A DNA stretch of 64,000 bases from Agaribacterium haliotis. GTDB lineage: Bacteria; Pseudomonadota; Gammaproteobacteria; Pseudomonadales; Cellvibrionaceae. The notes under the pieces were generated by a model. The model was given only the letters and a program-made list of their open reading frames with translations. It was not told where the DNA came from and ran no database searches. Shown here piece after piece: positions 1 to 8,060 of the stretch; position 1 is the first letter of the stretch; each line of letters starts with the position of its first letter. Position numbers and translations under genes: made by a program. The DNA lies in assembly GCF_002312815.1 (NCBI RefSeq), contig NZ_NKQJ01000014.1, positions 1 to 64,000 of the forward strand, written 5' to 3'.

Positions 1-55
1 TGCTCCTGCATACGCACTACTGTACACATCCATGTGTAAATGCATTAACTGCATT
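1..55. repeat. Dyad-rich intergenic repeat, copy 1 (cut by window edge)
   Basis: These 55 bases recur identically at 394-448. The unit contains two short dyads: TACACAT-CC-ATGTGTA and AATGCA-TTAAC-TGCATT. The match then continues imperfectly for about 20 bases (CATCCCT-type motif). The copy begins at the first base of the window, so the repeat probably extends further left. No coding potential was seen. Confidence 0.85.
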
Positions 56-190
56 TTTGTCATCCCTTGCGGTTGTTACGATCTGAAAGTTGTACCTGGT
101 CGCAAAACTGTGAACAATGTCTGTATATACAACGGCAAATTGTCGCCTTAGTTAACAAAAAATATTTTTTTGAAAAAAATTAAATTTCTT

Positions 191-220
191 TTGAACTATT
201 TGCGCGCAGCTTCGTCTTAT
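191..220 (+). promoter_or_regulatory. Candidate promoter of small-RNA cassette 1
   Basis: A TTGAAC -35-like hexamer (191-196) follows a very A/T-rich stretch (150-190) that could act as an UP element. A weak -10 (TCTTAT, 215-220) lies 18 bases downstream. The same hexamer in the same relation to a homologous transcript and terminator occurs at 716-721. The -10 assignment is uncertain. Confidence 0.45.
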
Positions 221-305
221 TAAGTAAGACATCTTGCTTCCCCAAAGCATTGTTCTTCCCCCAAAGTAAGCACTTAGCCCGCGACAAGCTCGCGGGCTTT
301 TTTTT
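214..305 (+). ncRNA. Putative small RNA, tandem copy 1
   Basis: This non-coding cassette runs from a promoter-like region to a perfect rho-independent terminator. From about 222 to 298 it matches the copy at 747-825 with only scattered differences, while flanking sequence has diverged. A 5' stem (GTCTTA-TTAAG-TAAGAC, 214-230) is followed by a C-rich, apparently single-stranded stretch (CTTCCCCC) and then the terminator hairpin. C-rich unpaired segments are common in base-pairing riboregulators that target Shine-Dalgarno regions, but that role is inference. I do not recognise the family. Confidence 0.5.
276..305 (+). terminator. Rho-independent terminator of small-RNA copy 1
   Basis: The perfect 9-bp stem AGCCCGCGA / TCGCGGGCT (276-284 and 290-298) with a 5-base loop is followed by eight T residues. 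Confidence 0.9.
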
Positions 306-320
306 GCCTACAGGATGTAG

Positions 321-363
321 GTATGCCGCGGTAGCATGGATGCTAATGAGCGGCGGCTTTAGG
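321..363. repeat. 43-bp direct repeat, copy 1
   Basis: These 43 bases are identical to 468-510. They contain a GCATGGATGC near-dyad and GCGGCGGC, and are followed in both copies by a variant of (A/G)TGAACGGCA. The repeat sits between the two small-RNA cassettes and alternates with the 1-55/394-448 family. Confidence 0.9.
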
Positions 364-393
364 ATGAACGGCATTAATTGCTCCTCGACGTTT

Positions 394-448
394 TGCTCCT
401 GCATACGCACTACTGTACACATCCATGTGTAAATGCATTAACTGCATT
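394..448. repeat. Dyad-rich intergenic repeat, copy 2
   Basis: This is an identical 55-base copy of 1-55 with the same two dyads. It lies directly between the two 43-bp repeats, so the region 1-510 is an alternating mosaic of two repeat families. Confidence 0.9.
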
Positions 449-467
449 CCCGCCATCCCTGGCGGTC

Positions 468-510
468 GTATGCCGCGGTAGCATGGATGCTAATGAGCGG
501 CGGCTTTAGG
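468..510. repeat. 43-bp direct repeat, copy 2
   Basis: Identical to 321-363; it begins about 20 bases after repeat 394-448 ends. Nothing coding was seen between here and the second cassette; bases 511-715 show no recognised feature. Confidence 0.9.
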
Positions 511-715
511 GTGAACGGCAGTTAATGGCTCTATGATTACGCCTGCTCTCGCCTTTTGAGGTGCCTGAATGATCTAAAGGCTAGCGACAAAATTATTTAT
601 CCAAATCCTGAATTTGCGTGGCGCTGTCACCTATTGCCTTTGTTTTTCCTCAGTCTGAGATAAAACGCACAAAAACTGGCGCCTGACTAATCTTGAATAA
701 AAAAATTAAAATTAT

Positions 716-742
716 TTGAACTTATTCGTTGTAGAGTACTCT
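716..742 (+). promoter_or_regulatory. Candidate promoter of small-RNA cassette 2
   Basis: TTGAAC (716-721) lies after an A/T-rich tract, as in cassette 1. TACTCT (737-742) is a possible -10 at a short 15-base spacing. Conservation of the hexamer and its distance to the transcript supports a promoter better than either -10 match does. Confidence 0.45.
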
Positions 743-831
743 TAACAAGTAAGACATCATGTTTCTCCCAAACATTGTTCTTCCCCCCAAAGTAAGCACT
801 TAGCCCGCGACCAACCTCGCGGGCTTTTTTT
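739..831 (+). ncRNA. Putative small RNA, tandem copy 2
   Basis: This is a homologue of the cassette at 214-305. The core AAGTAAGACATC, the CATTGTTCTTCCCCC segment, AAAGTAAGCACTT and the terminator stem are all retained. The 5' stem is weaker here (TCTTA / TAAGA), and the C-run has one extra C. Tandem duplicated riboregulators with separate promoters are known in bacteria (for example PrrF1/PrrF2), but this sequence is not recognised as that family. Confidence 0.5.
802..831 (+). terminator. Rho-independent terminator of small-RNA copy 2
   Basis: The stem AGCCCGCGA / TCGCGGGCT (802-810 and 817-825) is identical to copy 1, with the loop CCAACC and a T-run to 831. Confidence 0.9.
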
Positions 832-863
832 ATGTTCAGGATGAACGGTATAGCGCGGGTTCA
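831..863. repeat. 33-bp direct repeat, copy 1
   Basis: These 33 bases are identical to 882-914 and include TTCAGGATGAACGG and GCGCGGGTTCA. The GGATGAACGG motif also occurs at 362-371, linking this family to the repeats further left. Confidence 0.85.
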
Positions 864-881
864 AGGATGAACAGGAGCGCA

Positions 882-914
882 TATGTTCAGGATGAACGGT
901 ATAGCGCGGGTTCA
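882..914. repeat. 33-bp direct repeat, copy 2
   Basis: An identical copy of 831-863, 18 bases after the first ends. It is the last element of the repeat-rich region before the metal exporter gene. Confidence 0.85.
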
Positions 915-982
915 TCGGCACACAGATGTGGCTTATTAGAACAACACTGGGTCAGTTGTCGATACTTGCTTATAAACAGCGA

Positions 983-1897
983 CTAATCCATGTCACTGAT
1001 ATTGATTTCAACGGTAATGTGCTTAAGCTGCTCTATGTTGGCAAGCTGCTGTTTGTAGAAGCCTGCGGTTTTTTCAGGCTTATTGCTTGTGATTGCAATA
1101 ATGGCGGCGTAATCACTGCCGCTTATACGCCAGAGGTGGAGATCGCTAATATAGCTATCCGGCGCTAGTTCTAAGCGCTTGACGATGCTGTTTTTGATGT
1201 TTTTATTGTCAGTGGCATCTAATAAAATCGGCGCGCTTTGCAGCATAAGTTTATATGCCCAGCGGCTGATGATAAGCGCGCCGACTATGCCTACGACAGG
1301 ATCTAGCCAGAGCCAGCCGGCCAGTTTGGCGGCAACTAAAGCTGCAATCGCAAACAGTGATGTCAGTGCATCTGCGAGTACGTGCATATACGCTGCGTGA
1401 CGGTTGTGGTCGTGCTCGTGCTCGTGGTGATGCTCATCTTTTAATAAAACGGCGCTTATAAGGTTGATCAGCAGGCCGAGCACGGCGACGGCGATGGCTT
1501 CGCTAAAGTGAATGTCGTGTGGCACAAACAGCCTTTGAATAGATTCCATGCCCATCATCAGCGCGACAACAGCCAGGGCTACGGCACTGGCAAATCCCCC
1601 CAGCACATTCACTTTACCTGTGCCAAAGCTATAGCGCGGGTTGTCTTGATTTAAGCGCGCGTAGCGGTAGGCAAAAAGAGTAATGGCAAAAGCGGCGACA
1701 TGCGTGGCCATGTGCCAGCCGTCGGCGAGCAGGGCCATCGACCCTGTGATTTGGCCCGCAGCAATTTCTACGATCATCGTAACCGCGGTTAGCAGCAAGA
1801 CATATAAAGTGCGGCGCTCGCCTTGTTGGCTTTGATGATTAAAGTGGTGGCTGTGAGTTTCTGAGTGTTGCTGTGTGTGTGGCTGCTTGGATTCCAT
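983..1897 (-). CDS. dmeF: Cation diffusion facilitator, DmeF-type Co/Ni (Zn) exporter
   Basis: This inner-membrane, proton-coupled divalent metal exporter has about six helices. The signature ALLADGWHMATHV in helix 2 and HVLADALTS in helix 5 carry the family's His/Asp metal site. A His-rich cytoplasmic loop (HHHEHEHDHNRH, about residue 178) lies between helices 4 and 5, and a His-rich N-terminus precedes helix 1. The overall pattern matches the DmeF subgroup best; the exact metal is inferred. The ATG at 1897 is preferred over a TTG at 1963, which would add a non-conserved 22-residue extension. The gene is divergent from the two-component genes that follow. Confidence 0.88.
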   Translation of the reverse strand: MESKQPHTQQHSETHSHHFNHQSQQGERRTLYVLLLTAVTMIVEIAAGQITGSMALLADGWHMATHVAAFAITLFAYRYARLNQDNPRYSFGTGKVNVLGGFASAVALAVVALMMGMESIQRLFVPHDIHFSEAIAVAVLGLLINLISAVLLKDEHHHEHEHDHNRHAAYMHVLADALTSLFAIAALVAAKLAGWLWLDPVVGIVGALIISRWAYKLMLQSAPILLDATDNKNIKNSIVKRLELAPDSYISDLHLWRISGSDYAAIIAITSNKPEKTAGFYKQQLANIEQLKHITVEINISDMD

Positions 1898-2201
1898 GGC
1901 GCGCTGCTGTTGGTTAAGGTCGGGCCTTGATGCCCGGCTGAGATTGCTTGTGCAGGCTTGCAATCATTTTTTGCCTTACCTGCTCAGCTTAATATAACTG
2001 AGGCTCAATTCCATGATGTAAGTCAAAGTTATTGCTAATGAGATTGATTCGTGTTTTTGTTGTCGTATAGAATGTGGCTCAGGCCTTATCGCGTATTGCA
2101 CGCTTTTGAGGTGAGATCAGGTTTTTGCCTCGCTGGTGTTTTCTTATGTGCGCGTGCTGTGAATTCTGGTGTAGAAATGAGTTTTCTTCAGAGCTTATGT
2201 T

Positions 2202-2891
2202 ATGGCCTTAGCCCCAGGGAATATTCTTGTAGTCGAGGACGACGCTGAGTTAAATCAGCAAATATCCCAGCTTGTCAGTGCGGCTGGTTATCGTGCAGAC
2301 GCTTGTTTTGATGGGCAAAGTGCGCTGCTTTTGGCCGCTAAAAACAACTACGATCTGGTTCTGCTTGATTTAATGCTGCCCGAGTTAGACGGCCTAACAT
2401 TACTGAGCATGCTGCGTACCAGTAGTCAGGTACCGGTGATGGTTGTCAGTGCCAAAGGCGCTGAACAAGAGCGCATTATTGGCCTGCGCCAGGGCGCCGA
2501 TGACTATATAAGTAAACCTTTTAATGCTACAGAACTATTACTGCGCGTCGAAGCCATACTTCGCCGAAGTCAAACTCAGCAAAGCATCGGCCTTATGCGC
2601 CAGAGTATTTGCGGTTTGAATTTACAGCTTGATACAAAAAAAGTTTTTTTTGAGCAGCTTGAGCTTAATTTTACGCCTATTCAGTTTAAGCTTTTGTGGG
2701 AGCTGGCCTTGCATCGCGGCAAGGTACTTAGCAAGGCTTATTTGTATCAACAGGTATTAAGCCGCAGCCTTGAAGCTCACGATAGAAGCCTGGATATGCA
2801 CTTTAGCCGCATTCGGCGCAAGTTAAAGCAAGCTGGCTGGCGCGATGATCAGTTGCAGACGGTGCACGGCAAAGGCTATTGCCTGAAATGA
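2202..2891 (+). CDS. OmpR/PhoB-family response regulator
   Basis: This 229-residue DNA-binding response regulator has a receiver domain with acidic pocket E12-D13-D14, phospho-acceptor D56 (LLDLMLPELDG) and switch lysine K105 (SKPF). A C-terminal winged helix (about residues 135-229) ends in TVHGKGYCL, typical of OmpR proteins. Its stop overlaps the start of the sensor kinase by 4 bases (ATGA), so the two are translationally coupled. The immediately downstream TonB-dependent receptor is the obvious candidate target; a dyad lies in front of that gene. Confidence 0.93.
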   Translation: MALAPGNILVVEDDAELNQQISQLVSAAGYRADACFDGQSALLLAAKNNYDLVLLDLMLPELDGLTLLSMLRTSSQVPVMVVSAKGAEQERIIGLRQGADDYISKPFNATELLLRVEAILRRSQTQQSIGLMRQSICGLNLQLDTKKVFFEQLELNFTPIQFKLLWELALHRGKVLSKAYLYQQVLSRSLEAHDRSLDMHFSRIRRKLKQAGWRDDQLQTVHGKGYCLK

Positions 2892-4252
2892 GCCGCAAGC
2901 TTTTCTGGAAGCTGTGCTTGTTATTTGCAGCGGGCATTGTTGCGCTTTTTTATTGTATTCATCAGCTCGCTATTGATACGGAAGAGGGCATGAGTTTATT
3001 GGCCGAGGCGCACCGGCAAGAACTTTTGCAGTGGGGGCGCCAAGCCGAAACTTTTTATCGCGCATCTGAGTTTGATCAACTGAAAACTTGGCTGCAGGCT
3101 TTGCAAATACATGAACAAAGCGAGGCGGCTGTTGTAGAGCATAAAATTCGCTTGGTTCAGGGGCGGCAGCTCGATCCAGATCGATATACGGGGTTTAATC
3201 TGGGTAGAAGCATTGACTGGAAAATACACCTGTATTTTGATCGCAATCCGGTGATGGAGCTGCCGTTTCAGGGGGGCGGTGCGAGTTTGCTGATCGTTTT
3301 ACCCGATAGAATGCGCCCGGGCAGGCACTGGCAAACAACGCGTATTTTTTTGTTAATTATTTTACCAATGCTGATGTTGGCAGTCTTGGCGATACGTTTA
3401 TATTGCTACATTATGCAACCGCTGCGGCAATTGCAGCAGGCAACTCGAGCCTTCGCTCGCGGTGATTATTCTGTGCGGATTTCACCCGAGCTTAGTCGGC
3501 GCAAAGATGAGTTTTCTGAGCTCAGTAAGACTTTTGATCAAATGGCCGAACGTATCGGCAAACAGCTTGTTGCCCAGCGGCAGTTAATTGCTGATTTGAG
3601 CCACGAACTGCGTACACCGCTGACTCGCTTAGATATTGCCCTTGAATTTGTAAAAAAAGAAAACGAAAGGGCGCTGCAGCCTTGCGATACAACAATAATT
3701 TTGCGGGTAGAGCGCGAATCAAAAAATATTCGCCGCCTGGTTGATGATGCGCTGAGTTTGGCTTGGCTTGAAAATGAAAACCCGGTGAGTCGCGACGAGC
3801 AGATCGACTTGGTTGATCTGTGTGATGTTATTGTTGAGGATGCGCGCTTTGAATTCACCGGCAAGCAGGTTCTCTGTAGACTTCCCGCAAATGCACCGCT
3901 TAAAAACAGCAATCACCGCGCTGTTGGTCAGGCGCTGGAAAATATTTTGCGCAACGCCCTTCGTTATACCGCAAAAGGCGGCTCGGTCGAACTTGATTTA
4001 AGCCTCAATAAACAACAGGCAGTTTATATATTAAAGGTGAAAGACCGCGGCCCGGGTGTCGATGCTGCGCTTTTAGAAACAATATTTCAGCCTTTTTTTC
4101 GTATCGATAAGTCGCGCTCGAGCCAGAACGATAGTTTTGGTTTGGGCCTGGCCCTGGCTAGGCGCCAGCTGGCAGTGGTGGGAGCGTCAGTTTACGCTGA
4201 AAACCGCGACGGCGGAGGTTTATCTATGACGCTGGTTTTGCCGGTGTCGTAA
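2888..4252 (+). CDS. Membrane sensor histidine kinase (HAMP-HisKA-HATPase)
   Basis: This partner kinase of the preceding regulator has about 454 residues. One helix lies near the N-terminus and a second around residues 150-170, enclosing a periplasmic sensor region of about 125 residues. HAMP follows, then the dimerisation H-box LSHELRTPLTRLD with His239, an N-box (ENILRNALRYT), and G boxes (DRGPGVD, FGLGLALARR). The ATG at 2888 forming an ATGA overlap is preferred to the ATG at 2879 in the same frame. The periplasmic domain shows no recognised ligand motif; a metal or siderophore-related signal is only suggested by the flanking exporter and receptor. Confidence 0.92.
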   Translation: MSRKLFWKLCLLFAAGIVALFYCIHQLAIDTEEGMSLLAEAHRQELLQWGRQAETFYRASEFDQLKTWLQALQIHEQSEAAVVEHKIRLVQGRQLDPDRYTGFNLGRSIDWKIHLYFDRNPVMELPFQGGGASLLIVLPDRMRPGRHWQTTRIFLLIILPMLMLAVLAIRLYCYIMQPLRQLQQATRAFARGDYSVRISPELSRRKDEFSELSKTFDQMAERIGKQLVAQRQLIADLSHELRTPLTRLDIALEFVKKENERALQPCDTTIILRVERESKNIRRLVDDALSLAWLENENPVSRDEQIDLVDLCDVIVEDARFEFTGKQVLCRLPANAPLKNSNHRAVGQALENILRNALRYTAKGGSVELDLSLNKQQAVYILKVKDRGPGVDAALLETIFQPFFRIDKSRSSQNDSFGLGLALARRQLAVVGASVYAENRDGGGLSMTLVLPVS

Positions 4253-4274
4253 GCGGGTAAGGGCTATTTGCCGT

Positions 4275-4299
4275 TGTTACGCCTGTTACGTTTGTAACA
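4275..4299. promoter_or_regulatory. Candidate operator upstream of TonB-dependent receptor
   Basis: The perfect dyad TGTTAC-GTTT-GTAACA (4284-4299) is preceded by a further direct TGTTAC (4275-4280), giving half-sites 9 bases apart. OmpR-family regulators bind spaced direct repeats, so the linked regulator is a plausible ligand. A second, weaker A/T dyad AATAA-TTC-TTATT lies at 4336-4348. About 80 bases separate the operator from the receptor ATG. Confidence 0.5.
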
Positions 4300-4378
4300 A
4301 ATGCAACAGAGGTTTACGTGCCACCCTTATATGGGAATAATTCTTATTTGAGTTTGTTTCCTATATAAAGAGTCTCTG

Positions 4379-6403
4379 ATGTCTAAGTCACTTGCTTTAA
4401 AAGCACTTGCACCGTTGAGCGCGGCTATTTCTGCGTCAATTTATGCAGCGCCTGCGCTTGCCAATGAAGATAGCGAAGTTGAACAAGTTGTTGTTGTCGG
4501 CCGTTTGACTAATACCGAAGTAAGCCCCGAAGAGCTTGAAAAACAGCAAGCTGCGGACCTATCTGATGTATTTCGCTACATCCCCTCGGTTTCTGTGGGT
4601 GGCTCTATTGGTGTTGCGCAAAAGATTTATGTGCGCGGTATGGAAGATACCTATTTGAATGTAACCGTTGATGGTGCGCCGCAAACCGGAACACTCTTTC
4701 ACCATATCGGCCGAGTAAATATCGAACCTGAATTACTGCAACAGGTTGAAGTGCAAGCCGGTGCCGGTGAAGCGACCAGCGGCGCAGGTGCTATTGGTGG
4801 TGCAATTCGTTTTCGCACTAAAAGTGCGTCGGATTTGCTCGCCGACAAAAATTATGGCGGTACCGTTAAGGCTAGCTATTTTGACAACAACAGCGCCAAA
4901 AAAGGTGTTGTTTCAGGTTATGGTCGCATAGGTGACAGCTGGGGAGTGCTCGCTTCGTATGTATCTGTCGATAGTGACGTTATGGTCGACGGTGATGGCG
5001 ATGACATAGTCGGTACTGGCGCCGAGCAAAAGCTTGGTTTCGTCAAAGCTGATGGCGCTTTAGGTGAGAGCCAGCACCTAAGTGTGAGTTATGAAAATCG
5101 CGATGAAAGTGGTGAATTTCCTCGCCGCCCAAACTGGGCGGGTGCTGACCCTGAACAGCAAGACTACTTTCAAACAGAAGTTGCGCGTGAAACGACCGTC
5201 GCAAATTACAAGCTGAATCCCAATGAGCTTATTAACCTGGAAGGTACCCTGTATTACACCGAGCAAAGCCTGGATCAGGATACCGGGCCGAACAATTGGG
5301 GCCTATATACCGCTGAAGTTCAGTCCATTGGTACGGACATACGCAATACATCAAATTTTGCCGGGCACAGCCTTATCTACGGCGTTGATTACCGCCAAGA
5401 TAAGGTAACAGCTTATGGCGACGGCTCTATTTACCCTGTAAACAAGGTGAGTGAAGAGGGCACGGTGCTCGGAGTTTATATTCAGGATCACTGGCGTTTT
5501 GCTGACGTGTTTTTACTGAGTGCGGGTTTGCGTTACGACAATTACGCGCTTGAAAAGGGTTTTGATCAAGAAGAGCTTGCCGGCTTTGAAACCGAGCCTG
5601 AAACATCCAGTGATGGCCTTAGCCCCAATATCGGTTTGAGTTATGAGGCCAGTGAATACGTAACCATGAATATTGGTTATGCCGAGGCGATGCGTGGCAA
5701 GGAAGTTGGCGACGGTTTTACACTTGAATCGACCTACATTGAAAAAGACTTGCAGCCAGAAAAGGTAAACAATACGGAATTTGGGATTGAGTATGCAGAC
5801 GAAAGCTTATTTTTAAGCGCAGCTTTTTACCAAAGCAAAATTACCGACGTGATTATGGATCGGATTGGCCGCCCAGCCCTTTACCAAAATATCGGTGAGT
5901 TTAAGACTAAAGGTTTGGAGCTAGGCGCTGCATATCAGTGGAACGCACTGCGTTTGAGCCTAAATTACAGCAAAGAAGAGCCCGAGCTTAACGGTCGTGA
6001 TGTTGAAGGTTATGAAGAAATTGGTCTGGCCAACGCTAGAGGAGATACCTGGAACTTCGCTGCGTCTTATATTTTCTCTGATGCATTTGAGCTTGAATAC
6101 AACTATACAGCGGTAAATGGGCTCGACGTGAATACGCTCTATTGGGCCAAAGAACTGGGTTGGGTAGATCAGACTTATGTTTTAGAAAAACCAGGCTATG
6201 AAGTGCATGATGTTTTTCTTCGCTGGAAACCGATGAAAAACGATACGCTCAGTGTCGACCTGGCGGTACTAAATGCATTTAATGAGTTGTACCGAGATCA
6301 CAGCAGTGTTGGAGATTACAGTGCGGTTCCTGACTGGGAGATTGTCTCCGGTGCGTACGAGCCGGGTCGCGATGTTCGAGCGACGCTTACCTATAATTTT
6401 TAA
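4379..6403 (+). CDS. TonB-dependent outer-membrane receptor, substrate unknown
   Basis: This 674-residue protein has a signal peptide ending near ALA (about residue 28), a TonB box (EQVVVVG), a plug domain (about 45-160, with KIYVRGMED and GAGAIGGAIRFR), and a 22-stranded type barrel closing with RATLTYNF. The haem-receptor FRAP/NPxL signature is not evident, because the equivalent region (GYAEAMRGKEVG) lacks the intervening His. A siderophore, iron chelate or other metal complex is therefore more likely, but unproved. The gene follows a two-component pair and precedes a PepSY-like membrane protein, a pairing frequent in iron-chelate uptake loci. Confidence 0.88.
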   Translation: MSKSLALKALAPLSAAISASIYAAPALANEDSEVEQVVVVGRLTNTEVSPEELEKQQAADLSDVFRYIPSVSVGGSIGVAQKIYVRGMEDTYLNVTVDGAPQTGTLFHHIGRVNIEPELLQQVEVQAGAGEATSGAGAIGGAIRFRTKSASDLLADKNYGGTVKASYFDNNSAKKGVVSGYGRIGDSWGVLASYVSVDSDVMVDGDGDDIVGTGAEQKLGFVKADGALGESQHLSVSYENRDESGEFPRRPNWAGADPEQQDYFQTEVARETTVANYKLNPNELINLEGTLYYTEQSLDQDTGPNNWGLYTAEVQSIGTDIRNTSNFAGHSLIYGVDYRQDKVTAYGDGSIYPVNKVSEEGTVLGVYIQDHWRFADVFLLSAGLRYDNYALEKGFDQEELAGFETEPETSSDGLSPNIGLSYEASEYVTMNIGYAEAMRGKEVGDGFTLESTYIEKDLQPEKVNNTEFGIEYADESLFLSAAFYQSKITDVIMDRIGRPALYQNIGEFKTKGLELGAAYQWNALRLSLNYSKEEPELNGRDVEGYEEIGLANARGDTWNFAASYIFSDAFELEYNYTAVNGLDVNTLYWAKELGWVDQTYVLEKPGYEVHDVFLRWKPMKNDTLSVDLAVLNAFNELYRDHSSVGDYSAVPDWEIVSGAYEPGRDVRATLTYNF

Positions 6404-6466
6404 TAGCTTGTAGTTTACCCTTGATGGAGGCGCGGTGCTGTTTAATGGCATCGTGCATTTTTATAT

Positions 6467-7033
6467 ATGAAATCTAAAACACGTATTTTGTGGATGCAGT
6501 TACACAGTTATGTTGCCTGCTTTTTTTTCCCGCTGGCTTTGCTGTACTTGTTGACGGGCTTGGTTTATATGCTCGGTTATGAAGGGGAGGAGACCGAACT
6601 TCTGCACGAGCCTTTTGTTTTAGACTCAAAGGATTGGCCTAGCTCGGAAGCTGAGCTAAAAAAATTGCTTGAACCTTTGATTGCCGAGCGCGGGCTTGGG
6701 CCATTTCCTCCTGACTTTTACAATGAAGAAGGAAAGTGGTTGAGCTGGTATGGTTACAAAAGAGCAATTACGCTACTGCCAACAGAAAACGCTGGAGAGT
6801 ATGAATTAGAAGTAATTAAACACAGCTTCTGGAAGCAGCTATTGTTGATTCACAAAAGTTATGCCGGGCCTTTATTTTGGGTGTTCAGTTTTTCCTTTGG
6901 TCTAAGTTTGTTGTTCAGCCATGTTAGTGGCTTGGTGATTGCGCTCAGTAGCAATAAATTTAGGCGCTCGTCTCTTATTTCTTTAGGGGCGGGAGCACTG
7001 TTGTTTGCCTTACTCTTTATATTTGCTAGCTAA
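6467..7033 (+). CDS. PepSY-associated-type inner-membrane protein
   Basis: This 188-residue protein has an N-terminal helix (about 15-37), a hydrophilic middle (40-125) and two C-terminal helices (130-155, 165-187). Histidines at helix boundaries (QLHSY, LLIHKSY) resemble PepSY-associated helix proteins found next to TonB receptors. Some of those reduce or process iron chelates at the inner membrane. It lies 63 bases after the receptor with no terminator between, so co-transcription is likely. Family assignment rests on topology and context. Confidence 0.6.
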   Translation: MKSKTRILWMQLHSYVACFFFPLALLYLLTGLVYMLGYEGEETELLHEPFVLDSKDWPSSEAELKKLLEPLIAERGLGPFPPDFYNEEGKWLSWYGYKRAITLLPTENAGEYELEVIKHSFWKQLLLIHKSYAGPLFWVFSFSFGLSLLFSHVSGLVIALSSNKFRRSSLISLGAGALLFALLFIFAS

Positions 7034-7038
7034 GTATT

Positions 7039-7117
7039 GGCAGGTGTGATAGACATACCTGCCCAAGCTGGCTTTTCCCGTCTCTCTTTCCTCTTAGGTG
7101 GGGCATGCGCCTAAGAG
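7039..7117. terminator. Two intergenic hairpins between convergent genes
   Basis: Stem 1 pairs 7039-7048 with 7054-7063 (GGCAGGTGTG / CATACCTGCC, one wobble). Stem 2 pairs 7091-7098 with 7110-7117 (CTCTTAGG / CCTAAGAG). Neither has a good T-run, so intrinsic termination is uncertain, but they sit where convergent transcripts end. Confidence 0.4.
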
Positions 7118-7197
7118 TAGGCGTGAAATAATGAATATTCCTCTCGAAAATGTAAGCATTTTTGTATTCCATTGAAGTTTTTATTTTATCGTTGCTT

Positions 7198-7998
7198 CTA
7201 TAGAATTGAGTTAGGCATCGCTGGTTTCATCATCGAACCAAACATTTTCTGCGCAAATGATCTCGGCATTATCTTTGCCATCATAAACTTCATTATCTTA
7301 TTAATTAGGCCCGGTACCGTTACAGGTTTTTTCCCCAGGTTTTTTATTGCAAGCTTTGCAACGTCTTCAGCTTTCATCCAATGCATTGGGATTTTACTGA
7401 AATCAATATTGTCTATGCCAAACATGCCCGTTTTGGTTGGCCCCGGCGCTAGTACTAGTACATCAGAACCTTCTTCTTTTAGTTCATGGTACAAGGATAC
7501 TCCGAAATTGAGTGTCCACGCTTTACACGCCGAGTAATTAGCCAGATAAGGTGACCCCATGTAAGCTGCAATACTCGACAAAAATATTAGCCCCTTTCTT
7601 TCACTGTTATTGTCAATAAACCATTTTGTCAGTGTCAACGGGGTATTGATATTAAGTTGTGTTTCTCTCAGGCAATTATCTAGAGTATGCTTTTTAAATA
7701 CCCCAGGTTGCCCCCAGCCTGCGTTATTCACAAGCAAAGCAATATTCAACTGTGTAAACACATGCTCTAATGGGCTCAGCGCCTTAGCATCAGACAAATC
7801 AACCCCAATGACCTTGGTATCAACCTTATACTTGCCCATTAATTCACTAGCTTCTTTCTCCATTTTCTCAACCGACCGAGCTACCATGACAAGGTTGTAG
7901 CCTTTCTCTGCAAGCTGCTTACAAAATGCTAGACCAATGCCGGATGAAGCACCCGTTACCATTGCCCAGTTACCGTATTTCTCATTTTTTTTAGACAT
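7198..7998 (-). CDS. Short-chain dehydrogenase/reductase (classical SDR)
   Basis: This 266-residue NAD(P)-dependent oxidoreductase has the cofactor motif TGASSGIG (about residues 14-21), NNAG, the catalytic Ser in FLSSIAAY and YSACK. The start at 7998 is chosen because GGAAGG precedes it by 7 bases; the frame extends 5 codons further upstream. The gene lies downstream of the merR-type regulator on the same strand with a short gap, so it is probably the regulator's target or operon partner. Substrate unknown; the family is diverse. Confidence 0.88.
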   Translation of the reverse strand: MSKKNEKYGNWAMVTGASSGIGLAFCKQLAEKGYNLVMVARSVEKMEKEASELMGKYKVDTKVIGVDLSDAKALSPLEHVFTQLNIALLVNNAGWGQPGVFKKHTLDNCLRETQLNINTPLTLTKWFIDNNSERKGLIFLSSIAAYMGSPYLANYSACKAWTLNFGVSLYHELKEEGSDVLVLAPGPTKTGMFGIDNIDFSKIPMHWMKAEDVAKLAIKNLGKKPVTVPGLINKIMKFMMAKIMPRSFAQKMFGSMMKPAMPNSIL

Positions 7999-8060
7999 GC
8001 GTGTACCTTCCATTAAATTTATTTCTGAAATAGGGATTGAAAAAATTTGAAATTATAAGT

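Noticed and set aside
1-914. CRISPR or integron attachment array at the left end
   Set aside because: Repeats occur only in pairs with unequal spacing, with no cas or integrase genes, and the sequence between them includes terminator cassettes.
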